A stretch of 64,000 nt of DNA from Diabrotica undecimpunctata (taxonomy: Eukaryota; Arthropoda; Insecta; Coleoptera; Chrysomelidae). Positions 35,801-47,480 of this stretch are shown here, in pieces. Where the stretch lies: the NCBI RefSeq assembly GCF_040954645.1, contig NC_092806.1:2542001-2606000 (forward strand), read 5' to 3'. Position 1 is the stretch's first letter. Each line of letters starts with the position of its first letter. The position numbers and the translations under genes were made by a program. The notes under the pieces were generated by a model. The model was not told where the DNA came from. It did not search any database and saw only the letters and a list, made by a program, of their open reading frames with translations.

Positions 35801-38800
35801 AACAGAGATTAGTAAATATATGAAATTGAATTATAAATCTATTAATTTATTAAGTTAGTGTATGTATATCGCGACGCGTGAGGGCAGCTGTGGACTGGTA
35901 CCTCAAAAAACAGACAGGTATCGTTGTGCAATAGGATCGGAAAACCACAGAAAACCGATCCCCCCCTGTCGAGGGGGATCGGTTCAGGGATCGGATCAGG
36001 GAGCTCGTTGCTGGCGAGTTCCAGCAGAATAGCGGGTAGGAATGGGAGTTTGGGTTTGGGTTTTCTCCTGAATACATTGCCGAGGGATGAGCAGGTAGTT
36101 TTGAGGATGCTTTGGGCTCTGAGGTTTTGGCCCCGGATGGTGCGAATTGTGTAACTCCTGCTCAGAGAGGAAAGCCTCTCATTGATGGGCTGGATGTTCG
36201 ACAGGCGATGAATGTGTGCGGAAGGATAGTCGTAACGTTTTCTGTTTAGTTTACGTAAGATTCTCCTTTCCAGTGTCAGTAGTCTATTGTTGAGATGTTT
36301 GGGCATCATAGCACAAATACAAGATTTGTACTCAATGACCGGTCTGATGAATGTTTTGTATGTATGAATAAGTGTAGGTGTGTGTGTGCGGCCGAATTTG
36401 CGACTAAGAGCGTTGAGAAGTCCGAGTCGGCTCCTAACCTTATTACAGGTTCTGTCCGTATCGTCACTTCAGCGTAATATTTGTGTAAACAACACACTAC
36501 AACAGATATTCGATCTGGTTTCGGAGTCGGAGTCGTTCTCCCCATAAACTCAAATTATGCCTTTCGGTGATAATAGGTGTGATATATTGACTGCGGTATG
36601 AATGTCTGAAAAGAATCATCTGTGTTTTGTTTGGGTTAGGTGTCACTCTTCATCTCTGACACCATCGCTCGACTAGGAGCAGATGATTTTGAGCTAACCT
36701 AAGTGTAGAGTCGACGTTTAGTGTTGTTGTAAGAAGTGCTGTATCGGCTGCGTATAATACAGTGGTTGTATTAGTGTGTCTAGGGTTAGGGAAGTCGCTA
36801 TTGTAAATTAAGTAGAGTATTGGTGCCAACACGGAACCCTGAGGTACTCCCGCTGTGGGAGTGAAGGATGTAGAGAATTGATCACGCTCCTTGACTGATC
36901 ACGCGTTGTACTACGGAGGCCAAATTTATATTTTCTACTCGGCTCCCCTCCGCTGGTTTCGGCGTGAGGGGGCGTGTCGTCGTTTGTAGCTTTTCTTTTT
37001 TCGTGTTTTGCGGAAAGGGTGTTTGTGGATTTTAATATTGGTATCCATGTTTTGTTAATTTTTAGTCCGTATTCTCTCCGATTAAAATTATTTGGATGCT
37101 TATATATTTCCACCGCTTCTTGACATAACCGTGATTAGTACTGTGATGTTTTATCCAGCATCTGCGTTTCTTCAAAGAGTATTCAATGTTCTCCGCTTCC
37201 CAAAACGTGTTCGGCAACGGCAGATTTGTCGATATGTCCTAAACGACAACGGCTTTAATCTTCGTTTATCCTTATGTTTCTGTGTCTTTTCATGGTTCCC
37301 ACATGTGCATGGTATTCGGTATACTCCGGCCATTGCTAATGGGTCGCGTTTGTTCTTCACCGATCTTAAACAGTCCTTGATTTTCTTTGTAGGTTTGAAA
37401 ATGGTCTTTACATTGGCTTTTTTAAGTATTTGCCCAATTCTGTCCGTTACTCCCGATATATAGGGCAGGGACGCTTTGACTATATGTACATGCTGTTTCT
37501 TCGTTCGTTCTGCTAAAAACGTTGTTAATCGCTTTCTGTATTTCTCTTCTGGTATAACCATTAGAGGTGAGCGCTTTTTTAATATGAAGAAGTTCACTTT
37601 GCAGACGCTGTGGTTCACAAATTCTCTTCGCCCTCTCCCATAGAGTTTTGATGATACCTAATACCTTGTTTTTCGCCTAGATGATGATTTGAGTTCCTGT
37701 TTAGGCATCTGTCCGTGTGTGTAGGTTGTAGATACACTTTATGTCCTCTAGTTTTTCTACTCTGTAACTCCAAATCACAAAAGTGTCATCGACGTATCTA
37801 AACCATACCCTTGGATTGTCTGCTGGTTCCATTACCCTCTTCTCTAGATGCTCCATGAAAAGGTTGGCTACGACCGGGCTTAGTGGGCTTCCCATTGTTA
37901 CTGCATCTACTTGTTCATAAGTCTGGTCTTCCCATGTAAAGTAGGTGGTAGTGAGGCAAATACGGTATAATTCCAATATATCCTTCGAAACTAGTCGCTT
38001 AATTGCATTCAGAACGTCTTCTAGTGGAACTCTTATAAATAGGATAACAAAATTAAAGCTATCAAGAATGTTAGGTTCCTGTAAAGCTATTTCTTTAATC
38101 TTCTCGATGAAATAGGCGAAGTCTTTTACAAACCATTGTTTTTTCCATTGTGTTGTTGTAAATTATCGGCCAGATATTTAGCAAGGCTGTAAGACGGAGA
38201 CCCTATGGAGCTCACAATAGGGCGTAGATGTACATCGTCTTTGTGTATTTTTGGTAAGCCATACAAGCGTGGTGGGACTGCTTCGCTGTTGCATATTCTT
38301 GGCTTTGTATCCTGTAGTATGGACGAAGATTTTCGAATTTTCGTAGGGTGACTGCTCGGGATCTTTTTTAAGTCTTTTATATACCGCAGGATCAAGAAGA
38401 TTTTGTATTTTTGTTTTGTTGTCGGTTGTCTTCATTACGACGGTGGCGGTTCCCTTGTCTGCTGGTAAAATTACAACGTCTTTGTCTGCGTTTAACGATT
38501 TTATGGCACGGATTTCTTGGTGACTCGGGTTATTTTTCGGTGTCTTAGCTTTATGCAAAATTCTGGCTGATTCTGTCCTTATTTCTTCAGCTTTTTCGAT
38601 TGGTAAGTTGCGAATCGCAGACTCGATATTAGCGATGATAATATCTGCTTTGGGTATAAGTTTAGGTGCAATCGCAAAACTTCGCCCTTTGGCTAGCAAT
38701 GATGGCTGGAGTTAAAACATTATCTGAAAGGTGTACCGCCGTCCATTCTGCGTTTTGTTTTTATTCTACCTCCTTATGTTTGTTTAAGCGTTTGTATTTG

Positions 38801-41800
38801 TTTTTCTGGACTTCAGTGTTCCTTTCTAGTTCATTCTCCATTTTTCTGTAACAAATAGATTCAATCCTATTCCAATCTTTATATTTCAACCTGCTGCTCA
38901 AAACGTAAAACAAATCTAGAAGCTCCTTGTCAACCTTCCCCAAATTTCGTCTAGTCTTATCATATCATATATTTATACGGTTATGTTTTGGTAAAGTTTC
39001 AACTAAGATTGATTATAAAGTATTTATAAAAATTACAATAATTATTTTCAGCTTATACTGTGACAACTGCGTAAGATTTTTCACCGCAATCGAGCATATG
39101 GTACAGAACGGAGTTCCTTTGGTAAGATTTCCTAGCATTATTATAATATATCAAATACAGATCCATTTATACATGAAAAAAACATAAGTCATATACAAGA
39201 GAAATTTGTGTCACTATTTTAACCCTAGAGTACTAACGTACATAAATTTTACGTACCGATTTTAATCTGACAGCTACTGAAAGAAAACTAAACGTGGTAA
39301 TGCTTAGCCGCGTGGGCTATGCTATCCTCACTTTATGGTCAATAATTCAAATGAATACTCGCTTTGATTTTAGTTTGGGTTAGGCTTTGACTGTAGTAGT
39401 TATAACACTCTGTACGTAAAAGATTCGTGTGGTTAGTATCCCCGTAAAAAGTTTTGTACGTAATTGTGACGTGTTGTTATTATTAACATATAAATAAGAT
39501 GTCTGTAAAATCAAATGTTAATCTAAAGCGTCCTCTTACTAAGAAAGAATTGGAAGAAATTATACATAAAAGTGACTTCAGTGATTTAAGTGATACAGGA
39601 AATGATCTAGAGGAGTTAGACAATCCATTTGACAGCGACGAAGGTACTGAAGATAGAGACTATGATCCTACGCAGAACGAAGAAAATGTCCTCACAAAAC
39701 TAGCTAATACCTGGGCAGATACACCAGCAGAACCTCACAAAGCAACAAGAAATACATGCTCTCATAAAAGAATTAAAATTACGCAGCAGCCGTCATCAGA
39801 ATCAACATATATACTGATAACCGTATTGAACAAAAATTATGTGGTATAATATGGGATAAACAGTCTTTAGTAGGTGAAAGCGGTTATTAGTGGAGTAATT
39901 TACCAATAAATGAAGGAGGTCGTAAAGTCGCATCCAGAAATATTGCTTATATCCGTCCAGGTCCAACCAACTTAGCTAAAGATGCTATAGAACCTATAGA
40001 TGTTTTTAATTTATTTTTTACAGATCAGATTCTGAACGAAGTTTTGCTACATACAAACGAAAAAATTGCAGTGTTACGAGAGAAGTACCAGACAAAAAAA
40101 GCTACTGTTTTAGAAACAACATTGCCTGAACTGAAAGCACTATTAAGTTTGTTATTTTTATCTGCGACTTTAAAAAATAATCACCTCTCAGCTGACGTTT
40201 TGTTTGATAGCACTTATTGTGGACATAGATATAAAGCAACGAGGAGTTAAGAAAGGTTTAACTTTTTGATCAATTATTTACGATTTGATAACTTTTTGAC
40301 AAGAGAAGAACGTTAAAAAGAAAGTAGTCTTGCTCCAATATCTAACATTTTGAACTTGTTTATTAAAAACTGTGTCAAAAATTATAAAATTATAAACTCC
40401 TAGGATTTCGTAGCAGATATTCATTTCTCATGTATAAGCCAAACAAACCTAGTAAATACGGATTAAAAATATTTATGGTTTGCGATGTGGCTACGAGATA
40501 TGTAATAAATACAACACCGTATCTGGGTTAATTTACTGTAACCAACAACATTCCTTTAGCAGAACATTTTGTCACAAGCCTGACGAGACCTTTACATGAA
40601 AGTAGACGTAATGTGACAATGGACAACTGGTTTTCAGCATCCCTCTTGCGAATAAATTATTATCTTCTTCTTACAATTTGACAATGGTCGGAACACTCCG
40701 GAAAAATAAAGAAGAAATACCTCCTGAATTGCTCGATAACAAAACTTGGAAATGCGGTTCAAGTATGTTTGTGTACGATGAAAACATGACTTTATTATCT
40801 TATAAACCTAAGCAAAATAATACAGTTCTTCTACTTTTAACTATGTGTTTTTCTGGAAACATTAATCATAAAACAACAAAACCCGAAATAATCCATACAT
40901 ATAATTCAACCAAAGGGGCTGTGGATACGTTTGACCAAATGTCTCAGAACATTTGCTGTAAAAGGAAGACTAGAAGGTAGCCGCTATGCATATTTTACAA
41001 TATGATGAATATTACAGGAGTAAACGCTTCTGTAATCTACCATCACAATGCAACTAAAAACAAACAGGAGCCATTATCAAGATTAAATTTTATGCTGAAA
41101 CTTCATGAACAATTAACGAAGCCGTTAATTGTTCAACAAAAAACTCCAAACAGTACCAACTTAATCAAGAAGTCCCAAAGAGATTCTTTTCGTGCTTTTG
41201 AATTTACAGCATATTGCTGAAGGCCGCTGAGGTCTCCAAGGGAAAGCAAAACAGACTTACTATAGTTTATGCTCTACAGAAAAGAAACGAATGACAACTA
41301 CCAAATGTTACAAGTGTGGGAGTGCCTTGTGTGGACAGGAAAAGAAAGATACTTTGCAGAATGTTTGGTGGAAAAGTAGTAGACGGAAAATGGAGAAGAC
41401 GAACTAATGCAGTGTACCATTTGTATGCTTACCCTACAATAACAAAAGTGGTGAAAAAACGTAGACTAGAATGGCTTGAACATCTAGAAAGAATGGAAGG
41501 TAATATACTAGTCAATATTATTGATTAAAGAGTACCTGAGGGCAAAAAAGAGAGGAAGACCAAGAAAGTAATGTAGAGATGTAGTGATGGAAGATGTCAA
41601 AGAGATGGAAATCAGAGATTAAAAGCTAATGGCTAAGAACAGAAAACAATCTAAATTATCCATTCAGCAATAGGCCTAATAGGCCTGTTAACGCTATACA
41701 TACATATATTAATGACCAAAAAAGAGTTATACAAATGTATTGGATCTTCGAATAGTGGCTTCCGAAATTTCACACTTGATAGCGGCGGCAATGCTGGTAA

Positions 41801-44677
41801 AGCTACATCTGTCAAATTGACTAACATTTACTAAAGTTGTTTTGCCATGGACGGATATAGTGAACAACACATGAAAATGATAAAATTGTTTTATCAAAAT
41901 GGTCAGTGTGGTGAATAAATTTAAGTCTCTTGATTTAGTTAATAATAATCCAACACTTCTGCGTCAACAAAACGCAAGACCTCCCGAAAGTATTGTCGCT
42001 GTCTGGAGAGTATCTGTATCTGTAGAGTAGGGAGGGCGAGTTAAGTTTTACAGCACTTAGGCCACAATCATAATTGACCCATTGTGCATCCTCCTAGGGA
42101 GCTGTCACCCTTAGCTCATTGTCCATCCTGCCATTTCTAGGAAGGTGGACAAATCACCAGGAGACATCTCTCTTATGTGAGCAGGTGTGGGCCAGGACTC
42201 ACCAAACGCGTACTCTCGTATTAACGATAACTCCGGGCATTCACATAGGATATGCTCTACAGTTTTGTCTTCTCGTTTATACTTTCTACATAGAAGTGAG
42301 TCTGCTAGCCCCAGTGTGTGGAGGTGTTTGCTTAGTTGACAATGACCAGTTAAAAAACCAACTGTCAAACGTAGGTTTTTCCTGGTAAGTCCCAAGTACT
42401 TCTTTGATGTTGACTCTTCAAGGTTACTTAGTGTTACCCCGGCAAGTTTACATCCTTGTCCTTCTTCCCATCTTTTTAGTATCTGTCTGAAGAGTATGTA
42501 GGAGAATTAGAGATTTCCTAGAACTTGGCTCTTCACGGACCACAACTTCGAGAATTTCGCGTCGTGACTTGGACCTGTACCCGTATAAAATTCAATTGAC
42601 CCAGGAGATAAAGTTAAACGACCATACATAATGACATTAGTGGGTCATTGTAATGTGACATGAGTGTACGCTAAATGGGCTTTGAAGCAGTTCAAAACTG
42701 ATCCTAATTTTCATCGAATATAATCTTCAAAGATGTGGCCCATTTTTAGGTGATAGAATTGTTAAATTTTAGACGATACCAATCAAAAATAAAATCCTCT
42801 TCTTAGTGTGCATACCTGTGACGAATATTGACGATCATAATGGCAATCTTTATTTTGTCTACACCAGAGCAGAAAAGCTGTAAACGGGTTGTGGTAACCA
42901 CTTTTTGAAGTTCTTTAGCCAGGATATTTTTCTTCCTCCTATATCTTGCCATTACTTCACAGAAGAAAGACAACAGTGCACAAAACATCCCAAAAATGTC
43001 AGTGTTTGGAGTAAACTTTGTGCTAGCCGCGTGATCGGTCCATATTTTTAAGACAATTTCCATAGCGAGTGATATAGGTCAATGATTACCGACTTTATAT
43101 GGGTTTAATTAAATGTCATGAATACCAGCAACATAATGACTTAACAAGACCATGCTCTGCAAGAGCGTTCGTCTCACGTGGAGGTGATAGGATCTGGCTA
43201 CAAAGATCGTGCTATTTTACCCCTTTAGACTCTTTTTTTGTGGGCTTTTAAATTAAAGATATATGAATAAAGCGTATAAATATCACTGCGGTCTTCAAAG
43301 CTAATATATCCCATTATATTGTACAAATTTAGTTGTGTACAAGTGTAGTACAAGTTTTGCCGACGTTTTATGACAGTTTTATGATGAAAAAACTGGAGCA
43401 GGAATATACAAAGAATGGGATGGAAATAAACCTAAAGAAAACTGAATACCTAACAACGGAGAATACAGAAATAAAACAGCTGGAAATAGACGAAGGTAAA
43501 CAAATCAAAGGAAGAGATAAGTATAAGTATTTAGGTTTCATAATATTAAACAAAGGAACAACGGAGGAAAATATAAAAAATAGACTAGGACAAACAAGAG
43601 ACTGCAAACGAAAATTGAACCCGGTACTATGGGATAAGAACATCAGCATGAAAACAAAGAAAAAAATATATAATACCATGACAAGAAGTATCCTCACTTA
43701 TGGGTGTGAAAATTGGACAATAAATAAGAAAACCAAAAACAAAATAAGAGCAACAGAGATGGAATTCCTAAGGAGAAGCTGCAAAGTAACAAGAAGAGGT
43801 AGAATAAATAACATGAAGATTAAAAGGAGAATGGGAATGAACTCCGACATAATAGACTACATCGAACAGAAGATTTTAACCTGGTACGGACATGTCAGAA
43901 GAGCAGACCAAAATCGGTGGATAAATAGAATAACAGAGTGGAGCCCAATAGGAAGAAGAAAGAGAGGCAGACCCCCAAGATCTTTCAGAGATGAGGTGGA
44001 CGAAGCAATAAGTAGAAGAAACCTACAGGAAGGGGACTGGCTAAACAGGAAAAATTGGAGAAAACGGTTGAGTGAAGGAATACAGTGAAAACTGTGGAAA
44101 TCCTGGTATAGATATATAGTTTAATTTTTGCGCCAGAGCCATGAAAAATGAATCATTTCAGAAGCGCGTCACTCAGCAATGGACATAAAATTGTGATATT
44201 CCACTTAGAGTGGCATGGAAAGAGTTTTTAAACAAATTTCGAAAAAATTTCTATTATATGGTACATACTCTTTGTTTATTTAAATTTTAAAATAGAAAGC
44301 CCCTATATTAATTAAGAACCCTATAATAAATGTATAAGTAAACTATTTTGGCAGCCCTTATGTCTCGTCAAGTGATTTTATGGACTGCCCAAATTACAAT
44401 TTCCTTCTATGGATCTATATACAAAAAATGCTAATATATTTATTTAACTACTAACTGGTTTAATTTATAAATTTTAATTAAAAATAAAATATGCTTCATT
44501 TTTTTACAGGATAAAGTTGAAAGAGATGCGAAAGCCTTATGCGCCATAATACCACAACCAATGGAAACCTATTGCGAAGATACATTGTTGCCTGAAGTCG
44601 AGAAAATCTACAACGAGGCCAATAGCACCTCACCTCAAGAAATATGCCTAGGTTTAGATGCTTGTCAGGAGGATTAA
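32895..44677 (+). CDS. SapB gene 3: secreted single-domain saposin-like protein
   Basis: The spliced coding sequence is 32895-32934, 34590-34617, 39052-39121 and 44510-44677 (306 nt, 101 aa). Introns are 1655, 4434 and 5388 nt, phases 1, 2 and 0. The signal peptide [14 protein letters not shown]...VHA is followed by a mature start at Gln20. The SapB cysteines are at 26, 29, 57, 68, 92 and 98. Unlike its relatives the protein continues three residues (QED) past the last Cys. N84-S-T is a sequon, in the same place as in gene 1. [10 protein letters not shown] and STSPQE are shared with gene 2. Acidic to basic residues in the mature part are about 16 to 5. All splice sites are GT-AG. No AATAAA is seen before a LINE begins about 75 nt after the stop. 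Confidence 0.87.
33146..33490 (+). pseudogene. IS630/mariner-like transposase fragment in gene 3 intron 1
   Basis: [39 protein letters not shown] and later AAYHCKLN match DEMDGPTFEDWFENNL, VVVMDNASYH and LPYHCELN of the element at 15256-16531. The catalytic Asp of MDN has become Tyr, and frameshifts follow. Confidence 0.6.
33840..34285 (+). mobile_element. LINE RT C-terminal fragment with GAA-repeat tail
   Basis: [31 protein letters not shown] and a degenerate C terminus ([15 protein letters not shown]) end in about seven GAA repeats at 34267-34287. It is the last coding piece of a LINE, retrotransposed with its 3' tail. It lies within SapB gene 3 intron 1. Confidence 0.6.
35180..35465. repeat. 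Dispersed repeat, copy 2
   Basis: Matches 17775-18020 in order and orientation over about 190-250 nt. It lies in gene 3 intron 2. Confidence 0.6.
35470..35745 (-). other. Pro/Gln/Thr-rich minus-strand open frame, unidentified
   Basis: A 74-aa minus-strand frame (35730-35506) is rich in Pro, Gln, Thr and Lys. It lies just beyond the Jockey-like C terminus and could be low-complexity transposon sequence. No family is recognised. Confidence 0.25.
35842..36870 (-). mobile_element. Jockey-like LINE RT and C-terminal fragment
   Basis: Minus strand: [20 protein letters not shown] (RT motif), [15 protein letters not shown] where YADD has become [18 protein letters not shown], then a 155-aa C-terminal frame 36309-35842 beginning [20 protein letters not shown] and containing [19 protein letters not shown]. 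The PQGSVL...LYAADTALL layout is Jockey/R1-type. It is joined at about 36870-36930 to the C terminus of a Penelope-like element, so one was inserted in or next to the other. Confidence 0.7.
36950..38943 (-). mobile_element. Penelope-like element, near full-length coding region, broken
   Basis: Minus strand in order: N terminus from 38943; [58 protein letters not shown] and [32 protein letters not shown] with [12 protein letters not shown] (RT catalytic YVDD intact); a Lys-rich connection; [11 protein letters not shown] (start of the GIY-YIG endonuclease, its YIG half eroded); and a C-terminal [20 protein letters not shown]. These blocks and their order are diagnostic of Penelope-like elements. 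At least four frameshifts or stops inactivate it. It lies in SapB gene 3 intron 2. Confidence 0.85.
39219..41350 (+). mobile_element. piggyBac element remnant in SapB gene 3 intron 3
   Basis: Left end TTAA-CCCTAGAGTACTAACG at 39219. The transposase starts at 39499 with an acidic N terminus (116 aa frame). Broken pieces follow: [20 protein letters not shown] (40044-40250), [11 protein letters not shown] and VTMDNWFS (about 40430-40630), [16 protein letters not shown] (40678-40980) with AVDTFDQM, then a C-terminal zinc-finger piece [17 protein letters not shown] (about 41290-41345). The right end is not seen. A LINE fragment starts at that point and may have replaced it. Confidence 0.78.
41316..41650 (+). 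mobile_element. LINE C-terminal fragment
   Basis: A 70-aa frame reads [20 protein letters not shown] and [20 protein letters not shown], the RxxWLGHxxRM block of LINE C termini, followed by degraded [10 protein letters not shown]. It overlaps the end of the piggyBac remnant. Confidence 0.6.
42108..42550 (-). mobile_element. Jockey/R1-like LINE RNase H C-terminal fragment
   Basis: Minus-strand frame 42395-42111: [59 protein letters not shown]. The TGHC and CRxC...H-C..C pattern is the zinc-binding tail after the RNase H domain in Jockey/R1 elements. Further pieces ([19 protein letters not shown]) extend to about 42550. It lies in gene 3 intron 3. Confidence 0.75.
42551..43332. other. Intron sequence, no gene seen
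   Basis: AT-rich, with an 86-aa minus-strand frame (43063-42803) that I do not recognise and consider likely to be chance or LINE debris. Confidence 0.4.
43333..44088 (+). mobile_element. LINE RT C-terminal part with intact 251-aa frame
   Basis: [41 protein letters not shown]-like [34 protein letters not shown] and [20 protein letters not shown]. This is the thumb and C terminus of an RTE/CR1-type reverse transcriptase without any stop, so it is a recent 5'-truncated insertion. It sits in SapB gene 3 intron 3, 420 nt before exon 4, in the sense direction. Confidence 0.75.
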
Positions 44678-44749
44678 ATTTAAGGATTTGTAGTTCTTTT
44701 TAAAAGTAAAAATAATTTTTTAAGTATATATTTTATTTTGTATGTTTAG

Positions 44750-46202
44750 TAAAAACATCCGGCCCTCCCATTATTCGCGCCGAGGTGGAGTACGCTATAA
44801 AAGTAGCAAAACTAGGCAAGGCTTCTGGACCGGATGGAATTACTACGGAAGCCATAGAACTGTTGGAAGATGATAACATCGATATGCTGGTAACAATTTT
44901 CAATGCCATATATAACACCGGCCACATTCCAACGGATTTACTTTATTCAACCTTTATAATGATCCCTAAATCACAAAGAGCGACAAAGTGCAAAGACCAC
45001 AGACTGATTAGTTTAATGAGCTATTTGCTTAAGGTCTTTCTTTGCATCCTTCATACAAGAATGTTCAGAAAGCTGGAAGATCTAAGTGGTGAGACACAAT
45101 TTGGTGTCAAAAATGGACTGGGTACACGTGAAATTGCTTTCTGCTTGAATACGCTTATGATATACTGCTTGACGTAATGATAAAAATGCTACACAACGCT
45201 AACATTGACGAGAAAGATATAAGAGTTATCCAGAATCTATATTGGAATCAAAAAGCACGAGTGAGGCTGAACAAATTAACTAACACAGAAGAATTTGAAA
45301 TTTTAAGAGGGGTGCGACAGGGGTGTATTTTGTCTCCTATGCTTTTTAATCTCTATATGGAGAACATTTTTGCAGAGGCACTGAAAGGCTCTGAGTGTGG
45401 AATAAAGGTAAACAGGTTCCCGATAAATAACATTCGTTACGCCGACGACACCGCGATAGTACCAGACAACGAACATGATATGCAGTTGATGATAAATAAA
45501 ATAATCACCGTAGGAAAAATATATGGCTTGAAGGTAAATGCTGGAAAAACTAAATGAATGGTAATAAGAAAAAACGCACTTTTAAGAATACAACTGCAAT
45601 TAGATAATGCTCCAATCGATCAAGTAAAAACATTTAAATACTTGGGAATGATGATGAATGGCCAATGGGATCATCAACAAGAAATAAAATGCCGTACCGA
45701 ACAAGCAAGACAAGCTTTTATGTAACCGCAATATTTCCTTTAATCTCCGCTAAAGGATGGTTAAATGCTATGTATGGTCCATAGTGTTATACGACATGGA
45801 AACATGGACATAAAGAATACCTTCCATTAATAAGTTGGAGGCCTTCGAAATGTGGACGTGGTGAAAAATGTTCCGCATACCATGGACAGATAGGATGAGA
45901 AACAAGGAATTCTTAAGAAAGGCAAATACTGACAGAGGACTACTCGATTTGATCAAGGTATGAAAAATTGGATACCTCGGCCATATTCTGAAAGGAAAAA
46001 AATACGCAATAGCTCAACTAATCATCCAGGGAAAGATTAAAGGCAAGAGAGGAGTAGGTCGCAAACAAATATCGTGGCTACGGAACATAAAGAACAAATA
46101 ACACTGGTGATCTTTTGCATGCCGCAAAAGATAGACGTATGGCCTTAAGATAATTCGCCAACACACTATAGGTGTACGGCACAATAAGAAGAAGAAGAAG
46201 AA
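44750..46202 (+). mobile_element. RTE-like LINE, 5'-truncated, just after SapB gene 3
   Basis: Two frames, 44785-45177 (KASGPDGITTEAIELLEDDN, HIPTDLLYSTFIMIPKSQ) and 45177-45557 (VRQGCILSPMLFNLYMENIF, IRYADDTAIVPDNEHDMQLM), hold the RT palm with YADD intact. About 35 residues are missing between them. The C terminus is frameshifted and ends in ACAATAAGAAGAAGAAGAAG at 46182-46201. The 3' end and C-terminal blocks match the element at 6618-9895. It begins about 75 nt after the gene 3 stop codon. Confidence 0.8.
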
Positions 46203-46632
46203 TAAAAACAGCAAATATCTAATTGATTTACTTTGTTGATAGCACCTTTTCATCATCACTAATTTAAGATTAAATAACTTAGTTTTGGTTTTACTGAGCA
46301 ATTGGTTGGTTTAGAGTTTAAATGACTGAGACTTAGTTTTACTTTTTTATCTCTATGTGGAGTCTACTTCCTAAATTGCACTTTTAATGACACTTTTCCA
46401 CAAACTGTGTAGTGGAATCATAATCACCTACAAGTCGAAAGAACACGACACCACTCATTTAAATCTTATTTATATACTGAACTTTTTTATGCAGTTCAAG
46501 GTTTGGTATATTATAAGAAGAATCTGGCAATGTTGCAGCTATTCCAACAAGAGCTAATGAACGACGTGGGTTATTTTTACCCTACAACATAGTTGCTGGG
46601 TTAACCATATTGACTGTTATTATTTTTAAATG
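46203..46632. other. Spacer between two facing LINE 3' ends
   Basis: No gene is seen. The LINE at 44750-46202 reads into it from the left and the LINE at 46633-47130 from the right. Confidence 0.5.
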
Positions 46633-47130
46633 AAGTTGTTCTTTTGGTGCCTATTCATTTCAATTCCTCGCTTTTAAAATACTTTGCCTTGAAGGATTAT
46701 TTTCAGTAATCTGTATTTAGTGCCGTTTCTCATTACATGTCCTAGATATTCTAACTTTCTCCTTTTAATGGTATACATCACCTCTCTTTCTTTCCGCATT
46801 CTTCGTAGTACAGTCTCGTTGGTTATATTGTCCGTCCATGATATCGTTAGGATTCTTCTGTATAGCCACATCTCGAAGGCTTCAAGTTTTTTCTTCATCG
46901 CTTCAATGAGTGTCCAGGATTCAATTCCATAGTATAATATCGAGAAGATAAAACATCGCAGGAGACTTACTTTTATCTCCAGATTAAGGTTGTGACTTTT
47001 AAAGAGTTTGGCCATTTTATTGAACGGACTCCTAGCCTTCTCCATTCTACGTTTTACTTCTTGTCAGTGATCTTATTGTTCGTTTACTATTGCTCCAAGA
47101 TAGGTAAACTGTTTCTGTAAATATAATATA
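46633..47130 (-). mobile_element. RTE-like LINE, 3' part, same family as 44750-46202
   Basis: Minus strand: TYLGAIVNEQ, then a 123-aa frame 47045-46674 with EKARSPFNKMAKLFKSHNLN, SILYYGIESWTLIEAMKKKL, RRILTISWTDNITNE and RKLEYLGHVMRNGTKY. It ends with AATAGGCACCAAAAGAACAA at about 46633, a variant of the family terminus. Confidence 0.72.
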
Positions 47131-47480
47131 TAATCATGAGGAAGTAGAAGGAAAAAGAGAAGGAGAAGACCCAGAATAAAATGTATCAAAGAAATAGGAA
47201 GGAATAAAAAAAACTGTATTGAAAAATTTAAGACGATGTCCAAAAATAAAAATATATGGAAAAAATGAATAAAGAAAAAACGGAAACCCAATTCGACGCC
47301 TGAAAAGGCAAAAGGATCTGAGCATAAAAAGAAGCAGGTGCATATAAATTTTTTGTATTTTGGTCGAAAGATGTCTTATTCAGATACCAAAAAAAATTTT
47401 GAATGAATACAATGACAATAAATTATAATTTTTTTTATCTTGCACCTGCTAATATCAATACAATACGTAGTTTAATATTC
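47131..47480. other. No gene seen upstream of the gene 4 promoter
   Basis: A-rich, Lys-coding low-complexity sequence (47140-47350) with no recognisable feature. Confidence 0.45.

Noticed and set aside
35924..36154. Gly/Arg-rich + strand ORF
   Set aside because: Antisense shadow of the Jockey-like C-terminal frame at 36309-35842.
38927..39187. 86-aa + strand ORF overlapping gene 3 exon 3
   Set aside because: The true exon is 39052-39121; the flanks are intron and the ORF ends are chance.
43150..43205. Another tRNA-like patch (CTGCAAGAGCGTTCGTCTCACG)
   Set aside because: No cloverleaf could be drawn; no B box consensus.
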